NCBI GenBank assembly: GCA_037045045.1
Contig: JBAOHL010000003.1
Coordinates: 605,624-669,623, forward strand
From: Phosphoribacter sp037045045
GTDB taxonomy: Bacteria; Actinomycetota; Actinomycetes; Actinomycetales; Dermatophilaceae
Reading direction: 5' to 3'
Length of the DNA: 64,000 bases
A program made the translations under genes and the position numbers. Below, piece after piece: positions 44,206 through 53,600 of the stretch (the stretch's first letter is position 1; every line of letters begins with the position of its first letter). The notes under the pieces were generated by a model, which saw only the letters and a program-made list of their open reading frames with translations, ran no database searches and had not been told where the DNA came from.

Positions 44206-45531
44206 ATGAGCCATCCACGACTGGGACGGACGATGGTCGCAGCGGCCTCCGTCAGCCTCGTCCTCGCGGGCTGTACGGCCGTGAACACCCCGAGCTCGAC
44301 CGGCACCGCGGCCGGCGGCAACATCACCATCGGCCCCGGGGTCACCAAAGAGCCCTGCCCCAAGGCGGTAAACAAGTCCACCGGGTGCATCTACCTGGGG
44401 ATCCTCTCGGACCTGAGCGAAGGCCCGTTCGCGGCGCTCGCCGTGCCCATCACCGACGCCCAGCGCAACTACTGGAAGAAGGTCAACGAGAGCGGCGGGA
44501 TCTCCGGCTTCGAGGTCGACGTGGACACGTACACCAAGGACACCAAGTACCAGCCGGCCGAGCACTCCGCGGCATACCAGCAGATCAAGTCAAAGATCCT
44601 CGCGCTGGCTCAAACGCTCGGCACGGTGAACACCGCGGCGATCTTGCCCGACATGGACTCCAACGACATCATCGGGGTGCCCGCGTCGTGGTGGTCGGGA
44701 TATCACTTCACCGAATCCGACAAGGGCCTCATCCTCGAGAACGGCTACTCGTACTGCTCCGAGGCCATCGTCGGGCTGGACTGGTTCGCCGAGAAGCAGG
44801 CCAAGCCGACCTCGGTGGCCGCGGTCGGCTACCCGGGCGACTACGGCGGGGACTCCTCGGCCGGGGTCAAGCTCTGGGCCGAGGCGAACGGCGTCGCCAA
44901 CGTCACCGTCGTGCCGACCGGGCCCAACCAGGTGCGCGGCAACCAGGACGCAGTCGTCGCGGCAGTGTCGAAGGCCAACCCCGACGTCGTCGTCCTGGCG
45001 GTAGGCCCGGCGGAGAACGCCGAGATCATCGGCAAGCTCGTCGCCGGCGGGTTCAAGGGGCGCTTCATGGGCTCGGCACCGACGTGGAATCCCGCGCTGC
45101 TGCAGAGCGCCGCGGCCCCGGCGATCACCGCGCGCTACAACCACATGTCCCCGACCGAGCAGTGGGACGGCAGCAGCGCTGCCGTGACGGCGATGAAGGC
45201 CTCGCTCGGCGGACAACTGCCCAAGAACAACGGCTACGTCATCGGATGGGCGATGAACTACCCGCTGCACGCCGCCCTGCTCGCCGCCGCCAAGAACGGC
45301 GACCTGACCCGAGCCGGCCTGCGCAAGGCGGTCAACGGCCTTCAAGTGACGTTCGACGGTATGGCGCCCAAGGTCACCTATGGCGGCAACGGCAAGGAAC
45401 TGTCCAGCGGCGGGATGATCGTCAGCACTCCGGACGGTGCCTCGCCCCTCGGTCTGAAGTCGAGCGGCACCTTCTATACGGGGACGACCTTCGCGAAGAT
45501 CCCGTACGCCAAGGCGTGCTCGACGACGTAG
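44206..45531 (+). CDS. Periplasmic-type substrate-binding lipoprotein of the Liv-like transporter
   Basis: 441 residues from ATG 44206 (AAGGAGA site), 79 nt after livM. Lipoprotein signal peptide with lipobox LVLAGC, Cys23. Peripla_BP_6-like fold: GCIYLGILSDLSEGPFAALA near the start, AAVGYPGDYGGDSSAGVKLW in the middle, VVLAVGPAENAEIIGKLVAG later. The separate ribosome site and spacing suggest higher expression than the membrane parts. Together with the acyl-CoA synthetase in the operon, the ligand is more likely a carboxylic acid than an amino acid (inference). Confidence 0.9.
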   Translation: MSHPRLGRTMVAAASVSLVLAGCTAVNTPSSTGTAAGGNITIGPGVTKEPCPKAVNKSTGCIYLGILSDLSEGPFAALAVPITDAQRNYWKKVNESGGISGFEVDVDTYTKDTKYQPAEHSAAYQQIKSKILALAQTLGTVNTAAILPDMDSNDIIGVPASWWSGYHFTESDKGLILENGYSYCSEAIVGLDWFAEKQAKPTSVAAVGYPGDYGGDSSAGVKLWAEANGVANVTVVPTGPNQVRGNQDAVVAAVSKANPDVVVLAVGPAENAEIIGKLVAGGFKGRFMGSAPTWNPALLQSAAAPAITARYNHMSPTEQWDGSSAAVTAMKASLGGQLPKNNGYVIGWAMNYPLHAALLAAAKNGDLTRAGLRKAVNGLQVTFDGMAPKVTYGGNGKELSSGGMIVSTPDGASPLGLKSSGTFYTGTTFAKIPYAKACSTT

Positions 45532-45540
45532 CGCCGCAGC

Positions 45541-45569
45541 GGTGACCTGCCGGGCACTCGGTGGTCACC
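45541..45569. terminator. Inverted repeat after the Liv-like operon
   Basis: GGTGACC (45541-45547) and GGTCACC (45563-45569) are perfect 7-bp arms around a 15-nt loop, 9 nt after the binding-protein stop. No T tract. Candidate terminator of the operon or of the convergent regulator. Confidence 0.4.
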
Positions 45570-45591
45570 GGGCAGCTCCGGTGGACCCGGT

Positions 45592-45712
45592 CGGTCACCC
45601 GGCCGGGTCCGCTGGGGCGCGGCGGTCACCCGGCCGGGTCCGCTGAGGGCGTGGCGGTCAGCCGGCCGGGTCCGCTGAGGGCGTGGCGGTCAGCCCGGCC
45701 GGGTCCACGGCG
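45592..45712. repeat. 31-32 bp tandem repeats across the regulator 3' end
   Basis: Four tandem copies starting CGGTCA at 45592, 45623, 45655 and 45687 (periods 31, 32, 32), each containing CCGGCCGGGTCC. The last two copies are inside the SARP gene and its stop codon lies in the third copy. Since 32 is not a multiple of three, copy-number change would alter the C terminus of the regulator. Confidence 0.85.
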
Positions 45713-48693
45713 TGCGCGGCGTGGGTCACGGCGGCGAGCAGCCACGTGCCCTCGTCGGGCTGGCTGCCGTCGATGGCTGGCGTGGTCGGCTCGGTCGTGG
45801 CCCGCAGCAGCGTTTCGGCCCGGCCGAGGGGACCGCGGATCATCGGTGGCACAGCGAATCCCGAGGCGTGCAACCGGCGGACGGCGATCTCCATGGCGCG
45901 TCTTGCGGTCGGGTCGCCGATCTGCACGAGCGCGCAAGCGGCCCCCAGCGCGGCGGAGATGCCGTACTGGGACAACCCCGCCTCGGCCCCCAACGCAGCG
46001 AGGACGTCGGCGTACAGGCCCAGGGCTCGGTGCGGTTGGCCACAGGCGAGGGCCGCCCATCCCGCGGTCTCGAGGAGGAAGTCCACCGTGGCCGCCCCAC
46101 CGACCCCCCCAGCGATCTCCAGTACTCCCTCGACGAGGCTGAGGGCCTGCCGGGGATGCCCGACGTTGAGCAGGCTGTGGGCGAGGTTGCTCGTCACGGC
46201 CACCCGGGCGGCTCGCGAGCGGGTCGACCGAAGCAGCCCGAGGGCCTCCTCGACCGTTGCCAGCGTGCCCACCTCGTCGGGCACGTCGCCCTGGACGACG
46301 GCCAACACTCCGAGAGCATCGGCGAGCCGCTCGCCGTCGGTCATCCGGCCGACGTCAACCGCTCGCCGCGCCGCCGCCACGGCGGGCTCGGAGCGGCCCC
46401 GATGCGTCTCGTGCAGGGCCACGGCCATATACGCCGAGACGAGGAAGGGCGGGTCGCCGCTTTGCTCCAGCGCCGGGATCGCCTCGATCAGATCGGCGTA
46501 GGAACGGTCCGGGTCGGTCTTGTCGAGCATCCCCCGGGCCAGCAGCACCCGGGCCCGGTCGATGCCCTCGACGCCCGGCGCGGCCAACACGCGGGTCGTC
46601 CAGCGGACTCCGATCCCCCGCAAACTCCCGAAGAGCCAGAACCGGGTGAGGGTGAGGGCGAGATCCACCGCCGCGCCGGGGTCGACCGGCAACGCCTCGC
46701 GCAGCGCCGCAAGGTAGTCGTCGTAGTGACGCTGGACGTCGTCGATGAGCGCGTCCGAGCGGGGCTGACCCCGCCACCGCTCGGCATACCAGCGTCGCAT
46801 CCGCGCGGTGCACACCGCGCGCTCCCCGGACTCGTCGAGCCCTTCCAGGGCCAGGTCCCGGATGGTCCGCAGCATCCGGAAGGTCAGCCGGGGACCTTCG
46901 CGGTCGACGTGCAGCAGGCCCTCCCGGGCCAGCGAGCGCACCGTGGAATCGACCTGCCGGGCGTCCAACTCGACCGCGGCGTGGGCGACCGTCGCTCCCG
47001 GCGCGGGCCGTACCGGGGCGGCGACGGCCGCGGCCGCAGCTGGGTCGATCGATCCGGCAAAGACCCCGAGTCGGAACAGGACCGCTCGAGCCGCAGGGGC
47101 GAGCCGATCGACGCTCCACCCGATGGTGTCCCGCAGCGAACGGTGCCGTGGCGAGTGGTGCCGCTCGACGGCGACGACGTCCAGGGGCAGGTCGAGCAGG
47201 GCGACAAGTTCGTCGAGGGTATGGGTCCCGGCGTGGCCCGCGACGATCTCCAGCGCCAGCGGGAGACCGTCGACCCGCCTGGCAATGCGGCCCAGCAGGT
47301 CCAGCTGGTCGTCCTCGAAGTCCTCTCCCGTCCCGTGGTCGGCCAGCCGCTCGGCCAGCAGCCGAGCCGCCGGAGCCGCGAGGACGTCGCGCCCGCTCGT
47401 CCGCACGGGCGGACAGGCCAACGGCCCGACGACGACCTGGCGCTCACCGACCACGCGCAGCGGCACCCGTGAGGTGACCACGAAACGCACCCCGGGGCAG
47501 CGGCCCAGCACCTCGGAGACGACGGCCCCGACCGCGTCGACCGCCCACTCCGCCTCGTCGACGAGGACGACGTCCTCGCGCCTCGCCAGCCCGGCGACCA
47601 GACCGTCGACCGGGGCTCGGTCACTGCTGCCCAGGCCGAGAGCGACCGCTGCCGCGTCGGCGAGTCCGTCGACGCCCACCTCACCGAGCCCGGCCAGATC
47701 GAGGTAGCTCACCGGGGTCGACGCGGCCAGGCGGGCTCCGATCTCGGCGAGCAGTCGGCTCTTGCCCACCCCGCCCGGCCCGACGAGGGTGACCAGCCGT
47801 CGACCCTGCTCGACAGCCGCCAGGACCGACCCGATCTCCGCGTCGCGCCCCACCGTCGTCGTGAGCGGGACCGGCACTCGCGCGGCCCGGGCCCTCGCAC
47901 CGCGCGGGGGCAGGCTCGTCTCGGGTGCGGGGTCGGTCCGATCAAGTCCAGGGTCCTGCGCGAGGACCTGTCGGTGCAACTGCTCGACCCGTGGGCTGGG
48001 GTCGATCCCGAGGTCCTCGCGCAGGCGCCTGCGCAGGTCCCGGTACACCGCGAGAGCCTCGGCCTGCCGCCCGAGTCGGTACTCCGCGTGCATGAGGTGC
48101 GCGTACGGCAGTTCCCGCAACGGGTGGGCCCGAACCATCGCGGCGGCCAGGTCGTGGGCCTCTTGGGCCGAGCCGCGGTCCTGCTGCCCGAGCAGCAGCG
48201 AGCACAACTCCTCGACCGCCCGAGAACGGCTCTCGGCCAGCCGGGCCCGCGCTACGCCGGCCAGGTCGTCGGATACCCCGGCGTAGGCCGTGTCGCCCCG
48301 CCACATGCCCACGGCGATGCGGTAGGACTCGGTCGCCTCGACGAGTCGACCGCGGGCCGAGGCGTCCCGCGCGGTGGCGCAGCGGGCCTCGAACTCGTCC
48401 TCGTCGACGTCGGCTCGACCCAGCCGGTACCCGAGCCCGTCGGTGAGGACCGCTGTGGTGCCCAGCGCCCGGCGCACCCGGGCGACGACAGTGTGGACGG
48501 TCGCCGTGGTAAGCGGGCCCGCCTCGGCCCCCCACACGGTGTCCAACAGGACCTCAGCGGGCACGGCATACCCACGACGTTGGACGAGGACGGCGAGCAC
48601 GTCACGCGGCCGCTGACCCCGCAGGTCCACGGTCCGCCCGGGCAGGGAGACCGACAGCGGCCCGAGCACCTGCAGTCGCACCCGGCAATGCAA
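45658..48693 (-). CDS. AfsR/SARP-family transcriptional regulator
   Basis: 1011 residues from ATG 48693. N-terminal OmpR-like winged helix (LQVLGPLSVSLPGRTVDLRG, about 1-95), bacterial transcriptional activation domain (about 100-255, ending LREDLGIDPSPRVEQLHRQV), NB-ARC-type ATPase with P-loop LVGPGGVGKSRLL near 305-318 and DEAEW/TSRVPLRVVGERQV, then a long TPR-like helical C terminus. Such proteins activate secondary-metabolite genes or global responses. The extreme C terminus, DPAGLTATPSADPAG, is encoded by a tandem repeat and is probably dispensable. Target genes are not evident; the divergent upstream spacer to the propeller protein is short. Confidence 0.92.
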   Translation of the reverse strand: MHCRVRLQVLGPLSVSLPGRTVDLRGQRPRDVLAVLVQRRGYAVPAEVLLDTVWGAEAGPLTTATVHTVVARVRRALGTTAVLTDGLGYRLGRADVDEDEFEARCATARDASARGRLVEATESYRIAVGMWRGDTAYAGVSDDLAGVARARLAESRSRAVEELCSLLLGQQDRGSAQEAHDLAAAMVRAHPLRELPYAHLMHAEYRLGRQAEALAVYRDLRRRLREDLGIDPSPRVEQLHRQVLAQDPGLDRTDPAPETSLPPRGARARAARVPVPLTTTVGRDAEIGSVLAAVEQGRRLVTLVGPGGVGKSRLLAEIGARLAASTPVSYLDLAGLGEVGVDGLADAAAVALGLGSSDRAPVDGLVAGLARREDVVLVDEAEWAVDAVGAVVSEVLGRCPGVRFVVTSRVPLRVVGERQVVVGPLACPPVRTSGRDVLAAPAARLLAERLADHGTGEDFEDDQLDLLGRIARRVDGLPLALEIVAGHAGTHTLDELVALLDLPLDVVAVERHHSPRHRSLRDTIGWSVDRLAPAARAVLFRLGVFAGSIDPAAAAAVAAPVRPAPGATVAHAAVELDARQVDSTVRSLAREGLLHVDREGPRLTFRMLRTIRDLALEGLDESGERAVCTARMRRWYAERWRGQPRSDALIDDVQRHYDDYLAALREALPVDPGAAVDLALTLTRFWLFGSLRGIGVRWTTRVLAAPGVEGIDRARVLLARGMLDKTDPDRSYADLIEAIPALEQSGDPPFLVSAYMAVALHETHRGRSEPAVAAARRAVDVGRMTDGERLADALGVLAVVQGDVPDEVGTLATVEEALGLLRSTRSRAARVAVTSNLAHSLLNVGHPRQALSLVEGVLEIAGGVGGAATVDFLLETAGWAALACGQPHRALGLYADVLAALGAEAGLSQYGISAALGAACALVQIGDPTARRAMEIAVRRLHASGFAVPPMIRGPLGRAETLLRATTEPTTPAIDGSQPDEGTWLLAAVTHAAHAVDPAGLTATPSADPAG

Positions 48694-48751
48694 CCACAGC
48701 CGGGGCTATCGCGGCACCGTCGCCCGGGCCCGGCCATCGGCCCCCTCTGGT

Positions 48752-51700
48752 TCACCCCCACCGGATCTCGTGGACGTGCCCGTCCGTCCCCGAGTAGACG
48801 ACCCGCGTCGTCGTCTCGCCGGGAACGGCGAACACCGCGGGACGCACCGGCGCCGCGGGGGGCGCGAGCGCGGCGAGCGTGAGATCGGTCCAGGCCGGGG
48901 CGCTGACGTTGGGCACCCAGGCGATGTCGTGGATGTGGCCGTCCGCGCCGACGTAGACGACGTGCTTGGTGTTCGTCGCCGGGACGTAACAGCCGTCCGG
49001 GTCTGCCGATGCCTTCGGCGAACCGACCGCCGCGACCAGGTCGGTCCACACCGCCGGGGCCGCACCGAGCCAGGCGATCTCGTGGATGTGGCCGTCTTCG
49101 CCTCGGTACACGACCTGGTCGCCGTTGGTCGCCGTCATGTGGTAGCCCCGAGGGTCTCCGGCCGCCAGGGGCGAGCCGACGTACCCGGAGAGGTTGTCGT
49201 GCCCGGTGGGCCCGTCCGACCAGTACAGCGAGTGGACGTGCCCGTCGACCCCGCGGTAGAGCACGACGTTGCCGCCGCCGGTTCGAGACGGATAACCCCA
49301 CGGGTCGCCAGCCGCGAGAGGTTCGTCGCAGTAGCCGGTGATCCTTCCGTGCCCTACCGGCTCCACCCCGACCCAGTACAGCTCCTCGATGTGGCCGTCG
49401 GCCGTCCGGTAGAAGACGTGCGAGCCGCCGTTGAGTTCGTATCCGGAGGGGTCACCGGCGGCTGGGGCGGCCCCCGCGACGCCACTGAGGTCGTCGTGAC
49501 CGGCCGCCTCGGTGCCTCGCCAGTACAGCGAGTGGACGTGGCCGTCCTCGCCGCGGTACACCACGACGTTGGTCCCCCCGGCACTGAACGTCGCCGGGTC
49601 GCCCGATGCGCCCGGTGCCACCGTGCGGTCGGCCAGTCGACCAGCGCCCGGCGAACCCGCTGCGTCCCACAGCTCGACGAGATACCCGTCTCGGTCGCGG
49701 TAGACCACCGAGTGGACCGGCCCATCGCCGGGGTTGATCACGCCCGGCGCACCGACCACGCCCGGAGAGCCGAACCGTCGGGACCGCTCGACGTGCCGAT
49801 GCGCGCGCAGCACCGGCGGGGCGCTCGCCTCGGCGAGGGACAACCGGTAGCCGCTGGCGTGCAGGCGCTCCATGGGCACGAAATCGACCCGCTCGATGAC
49901 GTTCGCGCGGACCCGCAACACCCGGGCGCCGGCGAAGCTCACCTGGTCGTTCTCCCACAGCCCCAATGCACCCGTCTGCAGCAGCAGCGGCTTGTGTCGG
50001 TCCCACCACTCTCTCGGGTCTGCGGTGTCCGAGAGCGGGTCGGCGTACGGGGGCACGTGGACGACCCAGTCGTGCTTGGCGTCCCACGGCATCCGGTGCG
50101 GGACCGAGCCGGCGATCGCCTCGGGCTCGACCTCGACGTACGTCGTGTGTCGCTCGACGGCGACCGTGTGGTCGGGCCGGACGTCGCCGACGCGCTCACC
50201 GACGAACTTGGCCGGGTAGTAGGCGCTGGGGTTGGCCGTGTAGAAGTCGAGGAAGAAGGCCAGGCTCCCGTCCGGCTGGCGCCGCAGCGACACCTCGTCG
50301 TGATGGTGGGTGTGCCCGGCGAGGACGACGTCGGCCCGGCGGCGGGTGCCCTCCCCCGCGAGGGCCCGCAACAAGTCGTCGGTGCGCCCCCGGCTAACCC
50401 CGTAGTCGAGCAGGTCTTGGCTGTCACCGCGTTTGAGGTAGGCCGGTTCCGGCTCCCCCGCCGGGGCGAACCACGTCGCGTGATCCTCGCGCACGTACCG
50501 GGGGTCGCGGTTCGCGCTCTGGGCGACTGCCCACCAGAACGCCTGCTGGGGCAGCGCCGGGCGTTGGGTCTCGCGCAGGAAGTACGGATACTCCCCCTGC
50601 CACACGTTGACGAGGGGCGCATGCAGCCCGACGATGACCAGCCCGTCGTCGGGAGCTTCGATGGCTGCCAGCGCCGCGGCATACTCCGCGTCGTCGATGC
50701 CCTCACAGTTGGGCGAGCCGCCGGTGAGCGTGGCGAAGTCCTCGTCGCCGCTGCCCCACCACTGCTCGACGAGCTTGCCGAGCGCCTCGGCGAGCGAGTC
50801 GGCGCCACCGACGTCGTGGGCGCTGTCGAGCATGACGACCCGGTGCGGCCCGAGCTCGACGACGTAGGGCTCGGGGTCGGCCAGCGCCTCGCGGAACGGG
50901 CGCAGGGCCGCGTCGATGGCAATCATCGACTCGGCGTCCCCGGGGCTGAGGTCGGCGACTTCGGTGGCCCCGGGGGAATACAAGGCGTTGTCGAGGTCGC
51001 GTGCCTCCTTCTCCAGCAGAGCGATCCCGGAGAAGTTGCGTACCCGTTTCCAGTCGTGGGCCAGCATCCGCAGGTCGAAGACGAGCCGGTAGGGGTTGAC
51101 CCGGTAGTCGTGGTTGCCGGGGGTCATGAGGATCGGGACTCGCAACTCCTCGACGTCGGGGAAGTCCGGGCCGGGAGCCACACCGAGGATGAGGTCGCGC
51201 AGGAACCCGGCGTTGCCCAGCCCGGCGGGGTCGTCGTCGGATTCGAAGAGATAGTCGACGAGGTCACCGGTGGCGACGAGCAGGTCGAGTTCCCCGGCAG
51301 CGTGCACAGCGTTGGCGAACCTGACGAATCCGCGGAACCGGTCGTTGACGTTGACGACTCGCTCGGCCGCGGCCATGTGGCCGAGGTCGCGCAGGATCTG
51401 GCCAAACCTGTCGGCGCGTCGCGCGACGTGCGGGTCGGTGAGGTGGGCGATCCCGAAATCTGTCCAAGACCTGCGGAAGTAGACCGCATGAGGTGCCAAG
51501 GTCTGCCAGACATGTTCGGTCACCTCGTGGCTCACGTCGTAGAGCTGGCGTTCGGCGGGCGAGGCGAGCAGCGGCACGTGCCACACGTCGGACCCGTCGG
51601 CCGCCGTCCCGGCGCGACGCGCCGGACCCAGCGAGACGGGCACGGTGTCGCCGCCGCCGACCGCGGCGAGAGCGAGCCGGCCACCGTACGACCCGGCAGC

Positions 51701-51835
51701 CACGGCGTCGGCGTCCGTCCCCGGGGCCACGATGACGGTCATCGCCGCCGACGGCAGGATCTGCACCTGCGGGTCCGAGCCGGCGGGGAAGTACGGGCGC
51801 CCGAGCTTGGGCAGGGTGAGGATGATCTCGGTCAT
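48752..51835 (-). CDS. Metallophosphoesterase fused to seven-repeat propeller lectin-like domain
   Basis: 1027 residues from ATG 51835, which overlaps the MMPL stop. Residues 1-100 are a unique lead without a clear signal peptide. The calcineurin-like phosphoesterase domain has all metal-binding motifs: DPH (about 130), ATGDLVDY, TPGNHDY, VGLHAPL and LAGHTHHH. From about residue 690 there are seven repeats of about 45-50 residues built on [V/T]VYRGxDGHxHxLYW...GHDxLSG....AAGDPxGY, ending flush with the C terminus (EIRWG). This is the pattern of seven-bladed beta-propeller lectins of the PLL/fucose-lectin type. I infer a phosphodiester- or phosphomonoester-cleaving enzyme targeted to glycans. 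Its substrate is unknown. Confidence 0.82.
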   Translation of the reverse strand: MTEIILTLPKLGRPYFPAGSDPQVQILPSAAMTVIVAPGTDADAVAAGSYGGRLALAAVGGGDTVPVSLGPARRAGTAADGSDVWHVPLLASPAERQLYDVSHEVTEHVWQTLAPHAVYFRRSWTDFGIAHLTDPHVARRADRFGQILRDLGHMAAAERVVNVNDRFRGFVRFANAVHAAGELDLLVATGDLVDYLFESDDDPAGLGNAGFLRDLILGVAPGPDFPDVEELRVPILMTPGNHDYRVNPYRLVFDLRMLAHDWKRVRNFSGIALLEKEARDLDNALYSPGATEVADLSPGDAESMIAIDAALRPFREALADPEPYVVELGPHRVVMLDSAHDVGGADSLAEALGKLVEQWWGSGDEDFATLTGGSPNCEGIDDAEYAAALAAIEAPDDGLVIVGLHAPLVNVWQGEYPYFLRETQRPALPQQAFWWAVAQSANRDPRYVREDHATWFAPAGEPEPAYLKRGDSQDLLDYGVSRGRTDDLLRALAGEGTRRRADVVLAGHTHHHDEVSLRRQPDGSLAFFLDFYTANPSAYYPAKFVGERVGDVRPDHTVAVERHTTYVEVEPEAIAGSVPHRMPWDAKHDWVVHVPPYADPLSDTADPREWWDRHKPLLLQTGALGLWENDQVSFAGARVLRVRANVIERVDFVPMERLHASGYRLSLAEASAPPVLRAHRHVERSRRFGSPGVVGAPGVINPGDGPVHSVVYRDRDGYLVELWDAAGSPGAGRLADRTVAPGASGDPATFSAGGTNVVVYRGEDGHVHSLYWRGTEAAGHDDLSGVAGAAPAAGDPSGYELNGGSHVFYRTADGHIEELYWVGVEPVGHGRITGYCDEPLAAGDPWGYPSRTGGGNVVLYRGVDGHVHSLYWSDGPTGHDNLSGYVGSPLAAGDPRGYHMTATNGDQVVYRGEDGHIHEIAWLGAAPAVWTDLVAAVGSPKASADPDGCYVPATNTKHVVYVGADGHIHDIAWVPNVSAPAWTDLTLAALAPPAAPVRPAVFAVPGETTTRVVYSGTDGHVHEIRWG

Positions 51836-53555
51836 GACCGGGTCCTTTCGTGGGTCTGGCGTGCAGGGGTCGGATTGAGAGCGGCCCTGGCGGAGCGAGG
51901 CCGGGCGTTGTGCGGGGCGATCCGGTCGTGTAGCCGGACCAGCGCCGCCGGCGCCCACCAGTTCCACGACCCCATGAGCCTCATGAGGGCCGGCACGAGG
52001 ACCCCCCGCACGAGGGTCGCGTCGAGCAGGACGGCCAGGGCACACCCCAGGCCGAGCATTTGGACGAACCCGACCCGGCTGGTGACGAAAGCCAGGAACG
52101 TCACAGCCATCAGCGCGGCGGCCGCGGTGACGATTCGCCCGGTCGTCGCCAGGCCGGCGGCGACGGCGCTCGCGTTGTCCAGTCCGGCGTCGTGGTGCTC
52201 CTTGATCCGGCCGAGCAGGAACACCTCGTAGTCCATCGACAGCCCGAATGCCAGGCAGAACATCAGCGGCGGGATCGACACCGACAGCGGCAACGGCGTG
52301 ACACCGAGCAGGTCGGCGCCGTGGCCGTCCTGGAACACCCAGACCATCGCCCCGAGCACCGCGGCGATGGTCGCGGCGTTGACGACCAGCGCCTTGATCG
52401 GCAGCCACACCGACCCGGTGAAGAAGAAGACGACGAGCAGGGTGGTCAACGCGATGAGCGCTCCGACGAGGGGCAATCTGGATCCGATGGCGGTGTTGAC
52501 GTCGAGGAATCGGGCGGTCGGGCCACCGACGAGGGTCGCCCGGCCGGCCGGTACCTCCCGGACCGCCCGGACGAGGTCTTGGGTGGCCGGGTCGTAGGCC
52601 AGCCCGTCGGGGACCACGCGCAGCGCCGCCGCACGCCCACGGCGCAATCCATCCGGGCCAGGACCGACCCGCTCGCCGTGGACGAACGTCCCGTCGGGGG
52701 CTTCCACTCGCAGCACCCGGTCGAGCCCGGACAACCTGCTTGCGTATGCCGCGAAGTCGCCTTCCGGTGCCGGGACACCATCCCCCGGGTCCGGCAGCAC
52801 CACGAGGACGGCCTCGCTCGGTCGGGTCGAGAAGTCACTGCGCAGGACGTCCCCGACCCGACGTGCGCCCGAGTGGTCGGCGCCGACGGCGCGGTCATCC
52901 GGCAACCCGAAGGACACGCCGGCCGCCGGGACCGCGAGAACCGCGAGGACGACCAGCACGGGGATCGCGAAGCGGACCGGGTGGCGCGTGACGCGGGCGG
53001 CCAGGCGCTCCCAGAACCGGCCGGCCTCGCTCCGGTGCCGTGGGGGTCTCCCGCGCAGCCTGCGGCCGAGCAGCCGGAACGCGGCGGGCAGGGCCACGAC
53101 GGCGGCCAGCGCGGTGATCGCGACGACCGGGATGCCGGCATAGGCGAACGAGCGCAGGAAGTAGACCGGGAAGGCGAGCAAGGCGGCGAGCGCCGCGGCG
53201 ACGGTGGCGGCGGAGTACACCACGGTGCGGCCCGCCGTGCGGACGGTCGCCGCGACCGCGCGCCTCGACGTCGTGCCCGGCCGCGAGCTCCTCGCGGAAC
53301 CGGCTGACCATGAGCAGTCCGTAGTCGAGGCCAGGGGCCGGCAAGCCCCAGGGCGATGGTGAGGTTGAGCGAGAGTGCTCCGCGTCTGCGACGAGCGTGA
53401 GGCCCCAGGACAGGACGGCCAGCGTCCCGAGCATCGATGCGGCGCCGACGAGCATGGGCAGGACCCCGGCGAGCACCGACCCGAGGACCAGCGCGAGCAG
53501 CACGAGCGTGGCCGGCACGGCGATGGCCTCGGCCCCGGGCCAGGTCCCGCCGACT
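51832..53555 (-). pseudogene. MMPL/RND transporter, 5'-truncated at contig join and frameshifted
   Basis: RND-superfamily lipid/drug transporter of the MmpL type. An uninterrupted frame of 463 residues (51832-53223) covers the end of the first and the whole second membrane half: SIPPLMFCLAFGLSMDYEVF with the conserved D-Y pair, TGRIVTAAAALMAVTFLAF and a periplasmic loop between. Upstream the reading frame continues as AIAVPATLVLLALVLGSVLA and then LSLNLTIALG and LDYGLLMVSRFREELAAGHD, but needs three frameshifts near 53266, 53330 and 53375. The N-terminal first helix and loop are missing because the sequence switches genome at about 53,555. The errors are probably assembly artefacts, so the real gene may be intact. 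It overlaps the phosphoesterase gene (ATGA), so the two are an operon. Confidence 0.85.
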
Positions 53556-53600
53556 ATGTTTTTCATCCGAGCCCTCTCGTACTTTGCCCCGCGAATACGA
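53545..53600. other. Junction between two genomes (assembly chimera)
   Basis: Left of about 53,555 the sequence is GC-rich actinobacterial coding DNA (MMPL gene, minus strand). Right of it, AT-rich DNA encodes the C-terminal part of a metal-binding protein on the plus strand. Neither gene has its other part here. Codon use, GC content, the octamer signature and error density all change at this point. Confidence 0.88.

Larger units (their letters stand above)
577..52750. repeat. Dispersed octamer CGGCATAC/GTATGCCG signature
   Basis: Core GGCATAC or its complement GTATGCC, read by eye, starts at 577, 1109, 2673, 2971, 4595, 6006, 6670, 6735, 8242, 8534, 9173, 10516, 11360, 11891, 13588, 14745, 16569, 19983, 21628, 21908, 23149, 23758, 24889, 26472, 28354, 28642, 29422, 29869, 32470, 32779, 33100, 33275, 34225, 34695, 35271, 37108, 37754, 38196, 39611, 41044, 43046, 43553, 44571, 46783, 48565, 50678 and 52744. 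All but those at 28354 and 29869 extend to the octamer CGGCATAC. About 25 are on one strand and 22 on the other. I found none in the AT-rich part after 53,556. Confidence 0.85.

Noticed and set aside
577..52750. Octamer as a Chi site or FtsK-orienting sequence
   Set aside because: Copies are nearly equal on both strands and alternate; those elements are strongly strand-biased.
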